Below are positions 59,312 to 64,000 of a stretch of DNA of 64,000 bases, one piece after another. The stretch comes from Aureisphaera galaxeae (GTDB lineage Bacteria > Bacteroidota > Bacteroidia > Flavobacteriales > Flavobacteriaceae), in NCBI RefSeq assembly GCF_028561275.1, contig NZ_JAQQTF010000004.1, forward strand, positions 372,001 to 436,000, read 5' to 3'. The notes beneath the pieces were generated by a model. That model saw only the letters and a list, made by a program, of their open reading frames with translations, did no database searches and was not told where the DNA came from. The first letter of the stretch is position 1, and every line of letters begins with the position of its first letter. The position numbers and the translations under genes were made by a program.

Positions 59312-60616
59312 TCAGTTCAACGCTTCCTTATAGGTTGATAGACAGCGTTCTCGGGCCCATTTATGATCGACCATGGGTGTTGGATAATCGTTGGTTCCGA
59401 ATTCTTTCACCCATTTTCGGATGTACTTCTGTTCCTTATCGAATTTTTCGGCCTGGGTCATGGGATTAAAAATTCGGAAGTAGGGAGCCGCGTCTACACC
59501 ACTACCTGCTGCCCATTGCCAATTACCAACATTACTGGCCATTTCGTAGTCCAATAATTTTTCGGCAAAATACGCTTCGCCCCATCGCCAATCGATAAGC
59601 AAATGCTTGCACAAAAAGCTCGCTACCAACATACGTACCCTATTATGCATATACCCAGTGCTATTCAGTTCTCGCATTCCAGCATCCACCAAAGAATATC
59701 CAGTTTCACCCTTTTTCCACTTTTCGAAATCTTCCGGATCGTTATTCCACGCTATCCTATCATAGGCTGGCTTAAAAGCTTTGTGTACTGTATGTGGAAA
59801 ATGCCACAGGATTTGCATGAAGAATTCGCGCCAGATAAGTTCCTGCCAGAAGATTTCATTTTTTTCGGCAATGGCCTTGGCGACCATTTTCCGAACGCTC
59901 ACGGTGCCAAACCGCAGATGCGGCCCCAATCTGGAGGTACCGTCTACAGCCGGAAAGTTACGACGTGCTTCGTACTGTTGGATGAGGCTAGGGGAGGTGA
60001 TGGCAGGAGGAACTGATATGGAAGATCTCCTAAACCCTATTTCTTCCAAAGAGAGAAATGGAAGGTCGGAAGGCGTCCAAAGGTTATCAAATAAGGGAGC
60101 AGGCTCGTAGTGCTTCAGGGTATAATGGTTCCGGAATTGGTATTTCCATTTTTTCATGTAGGGTGTGTACACCACGTAAGGATCTCCATTGTCCTTTACG
60201 ATTTGATCCTTTTCAAAAATCACTTGATCCTGGTAAGTGTGAAAACCGATGCCCTTTTCCTTTAAGTAATTTGCAATACGCTGATCCCGTTCTTCGGCAT
60301 AGGGTTCATAATCATGATTGGTGATGACATGTCCAATGTCGAAACGTTCCGAAAGCTGTGCAAAGACTTCTAACGGCGTACCATAATATATGGCGAGACC
60401 ACTTCCTTGTTCCTTTAGTTGCGCATTCATATCCGTTAGGATGTCATGGATAAAAGTAACGCGAGCATCGTCTTTGGGAAGGGATTCCAAGATTTCCGTA
60501 TCGAAAATGAAAATGGGGAGCACTGGATTTTTCCCGCGTAAAGCGTTATAGAAGCCGAGATTGTCATCGAGCCTTAGATCCCGACGGAACCAAAAGATGT
60601 TTATTGCAGTGGCCAT
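59312..60616 (-). CDS. Deoxyribodipyrimidine photolyase / cryptochrome
   Basis: 434 residues. N-terminal antenna domain (INIFWFRRDLRLDDNLGFYN). FAD-binding domain with FGTVSVRKM, ELIWREFFMQILWHFP, GETGYSLVDAGMRELNSTGY, MHNRVRMLVASFLCKHLLID, and WQWAAGSGVDAAPYFRIFNP followed by QAEKFD. The tryptophan electron-transfer residues and the CPD-photolyase-like core are intact, so a light-driven DNA repair enzyme is likely. Start overlaps the SRPBCC stop (TAATG at 60616). Confidence 0.93.
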   Translation of the reverse strand: MATAINIFWFRRDLRLDDNLGFYNALRGKNPVLPIFIFDTEILESLPKDDARVTFIHDILTDMNAQLKEQGSGLAIYYGTPLEVFAQLSERFDIGHVITNHDYEPYAEERDQRIANYLKEKGIGFHTYQDQVIFEKDQIVKDNGDPYVVYTPYMKKWKYQFRNHYTLKHYEPAPLFDNLWTPSDLPFLSLEEIGFRRSSISVPPAITSPSLIQQYEARRNFPAVDGTSRLGPHLRFGTVSVRKMVAKAIAEKNEIFWQELIWREFFMQILWHFPHTVHKAFKPAYDRIAWNNDPEDFEKWKKGETGYSLVDAGMRELNSTGYMHNRVRMLVASFLCKHLLIDWRWGEAYFAEKLLDYEMASNVGNWQWAAGSGVDAAPYFRIFNPMTQAEKFDKEQKYIRKWVKEFGTNDYPTPMVDHKWARERCLSTYKEALN

Positions 60617-61080
60617 TATTTCATTTCACCAAATAGCTCAATGAGCTTGTTTGTTCTGTATTCGAAAATCTCCTTCAGTTTTGGGCGAACCAATATAGGG
60701 TGCATCCAACGGCCAATAATTCCGAAGGGGATTTTGTAGTCGACGATATCTTCCATCTCAACACCACCATCAATCTCTTTCAGAAAATGTTTGTGGTGCC
60801 AAAGGGAGTAGGGGCCAAAGCGTTGTTCGTCTACAAAATAGATGCCTTCTTTAACATGGGTGATTTCAGTAACCCATTTGGTCTTAATTCCCAAAACCGG
60901 GGTTACAATATACTGAATGATCTGGCCTGCATACATGGGCCTATCGGCACCCGATAGAATTTCGAAGCCCATATAGTCGGGTGTAATGGTTTTCAGGTTC
61001 CTAGGATCGGAAAGGAAGTCCCAAGCCTCTGTCATAGAGATGGGTAAATTCTGTTTGGAATGGAGTGTAAAAATTTTCAA
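60616..61080 (-). CDS. SRPBCC family protein coupled to photolyase
   Basis: 154 residues from TTG 61080 (MKIFTLHSKQNLPISMTEAW), which fits homologues; a TTG three codons earlier is also open. MTEAWDFLSDPRNLKTITPD and HKHFLKEIDGGVEMEDIVDY, then PFGIIGRWMHPILVRPKLKE define the cell-cycle-inhibitor-like SRPBCC group regularly found beside phr in Bacteroidota. Shares bases with the photolyase start. A -7 TACTTTTA (61105-61098) with TTG 20 bases upstream precedes it. Confidence 0.82.
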   Translation of the reverse strand: MKIFTLHSKQNLPISMTEAWDFLSDPRNLKTITPDYMGFEILSGADRPMYAGQIIQYIVTPVLGIKTKWVTEITHVKEGIYFVDEQRFGPYSLWHHKHFLKEIDGGVEMEDIVDYKIPFGIIGRWMHPILVRPKLKEIFEYRTNKLIELFGEMK

Positions 61081-61151
61081 AACGTACAATTCTTTTGTAA
61101 AAGTACGCTTTGTTTATTGTTTATTCAAAAAAGTTAAACAAAAATTAACAG

Positions 61152-61268
61152 CTATTTGCGAAGTGTGGTGACATGTTTGTTCATTTGGAACAAACGATAC
61201 AGTTCAACATTGATTCCTGTCTTTTTTCTTTTTCTGAATTTGAAGATATTTTTAAAGTAACGTAACAT
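61152..61268 (-). CDS. 38-residue basic microprotein
   Basis: ATG 61268, stop TAG at 61154-61152. Sequence starts MLRYFKNIFKFRKRKKTGIN and continues with an amphipathic end; 13 of 38 residues are Lys, Arg or His. An AAAAAAGG stretch lies before the ATG and a fair promoter (TTG-N20-TATATTTA) ends about 20 bases upstream of it. No homologue comes to mind, so it remains a candidate gene. Confidence 0.45.
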   Translation of the reverse strand: MLRYFKNIFKFRKRKKTGINVELYRLFQMNKHVTTLRK

Positions 61269-61336
61269 TGCCTTTTTTCGTAAATATACGAAGGAAATTT
61301 CTTCAAATCAATGGTAAACATAAGATTTACAGAGAT

Positions 61337-62005
61337 TTAACAGTTATCGTCACAACAGTGGTCATCTTTGACCAATTTGCAGCTGATCACCGCCAAAATC
61401 GCACCGATTATCGGAGCTAGGAGATAAATCCACAAATGTTGTAGGTGTCCACTTACGACTGCAGGAGCCAAAGATCGGGCTGGATTCATCGAGGCGCCGG
61501 TAATGGGACCGGCAAAAAGAGCTTCCAAAAGTACCACACCTCCAATGGCAATTCCGGCCATGACTCCAATTTCTTTGGAGCCTGTAGATACATTGATAAT
61601 GACCAACATTAAAAAGAAAGTGAGGACTATTTCAAAAACGAAAACCCGTAATACATCGATTTGTGGAAGCGTACTTCCCAATAATTCATTCTCAGGGAAC
61701 AAAAACAATAATAATCCACTGGCAGCAAAAGCTCCTACGATCTGAGCAATGCAGTAAGCGGGAACCTCTTTCCAAGGAAATTTCTTGGCATACGCAAATG
61801 CGATGGTCACGGCTGGGTTAATGTGTGCACCACTAATTTCCCCAAAGGCATAGATCATTCCCATGACAATGAGTCCAAAGGTGATGGCGATTCCTACATG
61901 GGTTACGGTTCCTCCTGTAAATTCGTTAATGACTATGGCTCCTGTACCACAAAAAACAAGGGCAAAAGTGCCAATGGCTTCGGCAATGTATTGTTTGGTT
62001 TTCAC
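61337..62005 (-). CDS. Aquaporin / MIP channel with Cys-rich tail
   Basis: 222 residues, six membrane helices plus two half-helices carrying both NPA boxes: SGAHINPAVTIAFAYAKKFP and ITGASMNPARSLAPAVVSG. Start GTG at 62005 directly after a TACTTTTG element (four-base gap). The C-terminus LVKDDHCCDDNC has three Cys and one His in twelve residues, unusual for water channels. Water, glycerol or metalloid transport cannot be separated by sequence alone. Confidence 0.9.
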   Translation of the reverse strand: MKTKQYIAEAIGTFALVFCGTGAIVINEFTGGTVTHVGIAITFGLIVMGMIYAFGEISGAHINPAVTIAFAYAKKFPWKEVPAYCIAQIVGAFAASGLLLFLFPENELLGSTLPQIDVLRVFVFEIVLTFFLMLVIINVSTGSKEIGVMAGIAIGGVVLLEALFAGPITGASMNPARSLAPAVVSGHLQHLWIYLLAPIIGAILAVISCKLVKDDHCCDDNC

Positions 62006-62009
62006 ACTG

Positions 62010-62017
62010 CAAAAGTA
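62010..62017 (-). promoter_or_regulatory. -7 element of the aquaporin gene, leaderless geometry
   Basis: Reverse strand TACTTTTG-CAGT-GTG; same element and same four bases as at rlmH. Confidence 0.5.
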
Positions 62018-62116
62018 AGATTCTGTGGGAATTCTATTTTATGTTTTTGTTAACTATTAAAGATTTGCCATATCGTACCTTCGTGAAAAATCAATATAAC
62101 CATTAATAACACTACA

Positions 62117-62977
62117 ATGAAAAAATTAGTCCTTTTCGTATGTGCTGGCCTACTGGCTTTTACAGCCTCAGCACAAGTTAAGACCCCAGCTCCTAGTACT
62201 CCTCAGAAGATTGTACAAACCGTTGGTCTCACCGACGTTACCCTGGAATACTCTAGACCTTCTATGAAAGGGAGAACCATTTATGGTGGATTGGTGCCTT
62301 ACGGAAAACTTTGGAGAACCGGTGCCAACAAGAATACCTCTATTACTTTTAGCGATGATGTAATGATTGGTGGTAAGGATGTAAAGGCAGGGACCTACGC
62401 CATCTTTTCGAAGCCAAACGTAAAGAGTTGGGAAGTGATCTTCTATAGCGATGCCAACAATTGGGGGACTCCTCAAAAATGGGATGACAGCAAAGTAGCG
62501 GCTAAAGTAAACGCACAAGTATTCCCTTTGCCAATGAGCGTTGAGACCTTCACAATTAGTTTTGACGATATCAAGAACGATTCTGCCAACTTGGGAATGA
62601 TCTGGGAAAATACCTATGTTTCTGTACCGATTAAGTTCCATACAGATAAGGCGGTAACGGCCAGTATTGAAAGCGTAATGAACGGTCCTTCCGATCGTGA
62701 TTACTATCAAGCTGCAGTATACTACCTAGAAGCAGGTAAGGACATTGGCAAAGCTAAGATGTGGATTGAGAAGGCTATCGAAATGCGCGAGAAGCCCGCT
62801 TTCTGGTATCACAGACAGCAATCTCTAATCTATGCGAAAGCAGGAGAGAAGAAAGCCGCTATCAAAGCAGCTCAGAGATCCCTTGCATTGGCTAAGGAAG
62901 CTGGAAATGATGATTACGTTGCCCTTAACACCAAGTCCCTAGAAGTTTGGGAAGGTCGTGCATCGGCAGAGAAGTAA
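62117..62977 (+). CDS. Exported DUF2911 protein
   Basis: 286 residues. Signal peptide (MKKLVLFVCAGLLAFTASAQ), DUF2911 domain about 35-180 (TDVTLEYSRPSMKGRTIYGG, LVPYGKLWRTGANKNTSITF, MIGGKDVKAGTYAIFSKPN, SVETFTISFDDI), then a helical TPR-like tail (YYQAAVYYLEAGKDIGKAKM, KAAIKAAQRSLALAKEAG). Periplasmic, function unknown, abundant in Flavobacteriia. Confidence 0.88.
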   Translation: MKKLVLFVCAGLLAFTASAQVKTPAPSTPQKIVQTVGLTDVTLEYSRPSMKGRTIYGGLVPYGKLWRTGANKNTSITFSDDVMIGGKDVKAGTYAIFSKPNVKSWEVIFYSDANNWGTPQKWDDSKVAAKVNAQVFPLPMSVETFTISFDDIKNDSANLGMIWENTYVSVPIKFHTDKAVTASIESVMNGPSDRDYYQAAVYYLEAGKDIGKAKMWIEKAIEMREKPAFWYHRQQSLIYAKAGEKKAAIKAAQRSLALAKEAGNDDYVALNTKSLEVWEGRASAEK

Positions 62978-62996
62978 ATCATTTACTACAACATTG

Positions 62997-63026
62997 AAAA
63001 GCCCTTCATTTTTGAAGGGCTTTTTT
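62997..63026 (+). terminator. Terminator after the DUF2911 gene
   Basis: GCCCTTCA (63001-63008) pairs with TGAAGGGC (63013-63020), A-run before and T-run after, so it may serve both convergent genes; its end touches the AraC-type gene's stop. Confidence 0.9.
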
Positions 63027-63900
63027 ATTTTACAATGGATTTTAATTCGTTTCGGTATTGCGAAGGACTCTTTCCTGTATACTCTTTGAATTTTTTATTG
63101 AAATGCGAAAAGTTGTTGAAACCACATTCATAACAGATAAGGGTAATACTCAACTGTCCTTCCGATAGTAATTTACAAGCATGTACCAAACGGTACTCAT
63201 TTACGAATTGAGTGAAGGTCTTACCCGTTTTGTTTTTGAAATAACGACTGAAAGCCTGCTCACTCATATTGATGAGATCGGCCGCTTCGGTTAGGGGAAT
63301 GGGTCTGGTAAATTCGTTACGTACCAAATTGTAGATAAGATCCAACCGTTGGGTATCTTGGGGTTTGGATTCTATCGCAATGTTTTCCACATTCAATAGT
63401 GTATAGTGTTCTGTAGCTGCCATTTCTTTCAGTAGCTTTAAGAAGGAGAGCATCCGGTCGAAGGGATCCAGCGCTAATAAAGCTTCTATTTTTTCACCAA
63501 ACATATCTTTTACTTCGGAGTGAAATACAATTCCTTGTTGGCTTCGTAAGAACAGCTGTTTTATGTCATTCATTTCGGGAGCTTCAAAGAAGTCCTTCCC
63601 CAAGAAATCTTCCTTTATGTGGATGACCACTTCACTTTCGTTCCCCGTAAGTCGGTTTGTAAAGCCAAAGTGTGGGAGATTGGAGCCAATAAATATGAGG
63701 TCACCATTATTGTAATAGGAGATATGGTTCCCAATATGCCGCTTACCATTCCCTCCCTTAACATAAACGATTTCCATTTCGGGATGGAAGTGCCACTTAG
63801 GTGCAAATTCATTGCACTCCTCTTTATAATCGTGGATTTTAATGGAACTACCATACTCCGGGGAGATGGATTCCAATATTGGATTTTTTAGGGCTTTCAT
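63025..63900 (-). CDS. AraC-family regulator with cupin sensor domain
   Basis: 291 residues from ATG 63900 (MKALKNPILESISPEYGSSI); upstream frame is open but not protein-like. N-terminal cupin (about 20-100: PKWHFHPEMEIVYVKGGNGK, HIGNHISYYNNGDLIFIG) binds a small molecule, often a sugar. C-terminal AraC HTH pair: PIPLTEAADLINMSEQAFSR, YFKNKTGKTFTQFVNEYRLV and GFNNFSHFNKKFKEYTGKSP. Targets unknown; no sugar operon adjoins within the window. Confidence 0.92.
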   Translation of the reverse strand: MKALKNPILESISPEYGSSIKIHDYKEECNEFAPKWHFHPEMEIVYVKGGNGKRHIGNHISYYNNGDLIFIGSNLPHFGFTNRLTGNESEVVIHIKEDFLGKDFFEAPEMNDIKQLFLRSQQGIVFHSEVKDMFGEKIEALLALDPFDRMLSFLKLLKEMAATEHYTLLNVENIAIESKPQDTQRLDLIYNLVRNEFTRPIPLTEAADLINMSEQAFSRYFKNKTGKTFTQFVNEYRLVHACKLLSEGQLSITLICYECGFNNFSHFNKKFKEYTGKSPSQYRNELKSIVK

Positions 63901-64000
63901 ATATGCAAAATTAACACCCCTTGTAACAGGCAACTGATTCAAAATTAACCAAAATATATGGTATTTTAACAAAATAGGGTTTATTAGATAAGTTTTGTGT

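Overview
The window looks like a piece of chromosome from a marine-type member of the Flavobacteriaceae (Bacteroidota). The signs are type IX secretion (T9SS) C-terminal sorting domains on two secreted enzymes, Bacteroidota promoters (TTG-N19-TAnnTTTG) ahead of the rpsF operon, hupB and a tRNA gene, weak Shine-Dalgarno signals with many TTG starts, and families typical of the phylum (DUF4290, DUF6495-like, DUF2911, a LytTR regulator, a MurA with Asp in place of the catalytic Cys). I see no phage, insertion sequence, rRNA operon or CRISPR array. Coding density is high on both strands.

Layout. 0-4.2 kb: a partial HExxH metallopeptidase-like protein, a small membrane protein, a T9SS-exported lipase-like protein and an exported protein of unknown function. 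4.3-19.7 kb: mostly housekeeping (rlmH, a T9SS-exported GH9 endoglucanase, nadC, a BrkB-family protein, priA, a LytTR regulator, rpsF-rpsR-rplI, a MacB-like ABC permease, hisS). 19.8-21.2 kb: a tRNA-Met followed by an AT-rich one-gene island, bounded by a second copy of the last 8 bases of the tRNA. 21.3-24.2 kb: a probable operon of a tiny Tat lipoprotein made mostly of GYYDD repeats, a GT9 glycosyltransferase and a DUF5672-GT2 fusion. 24.5-27.2 kb: three genes without recognisable relatives, including a large helical secreted protein. 27.4-30.2 kb: an anchored protein, a multi-pass membrane protein, a sensor-less histidine kinase and a LuxR-type regulator in one operon.

30.3-49.7 kb is the most striking part. 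It is a compact stress or low-oxygen island: copper-chaperone-like HMA protein, CDP-alcohol phosphotransferase, ribosome hibernation factor, seven universal stress proteins, a deoD-deoC-thioredoxin operon, a PAS histidine kinase with a receiver-CRP/FNR fusion regulator, an ATP-cone/Mrr nuclease, a beta-CASP RNase, Hsp20 and a D-lactate-dehydrogenase-like enzyme. Nearly every transcription unit start in it carries an FNR-like palindrome, TGA-N6-TCA, whose centre lies exactly 29.5 bases from the first base of the -7 element. I count ten sites on both strands. That is the geometry of a class II activator (about -41.5), and the obvious candidate regulator is the receiver-CRP fusion encoded in the middle. 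The gene set recalls the mycobacterial DosR dormancy regulon, reached here with an unrelated regulator.

50-64 kb: housekeeping again (START-like protein, aminotransferase IV, YqgE, HU, fmt, recQ, AAA_28 ATPase, DUF493, DUF4290, murA, photolyase with its SRPBCC partner, aquaporin, DUF2911, an AraC regulator). Smaller observations include a cloverleaf-forming intergenic repeat with covarying arms, several microproteins, leaderless-looking promoters, and convergent genes that share their stop codons.
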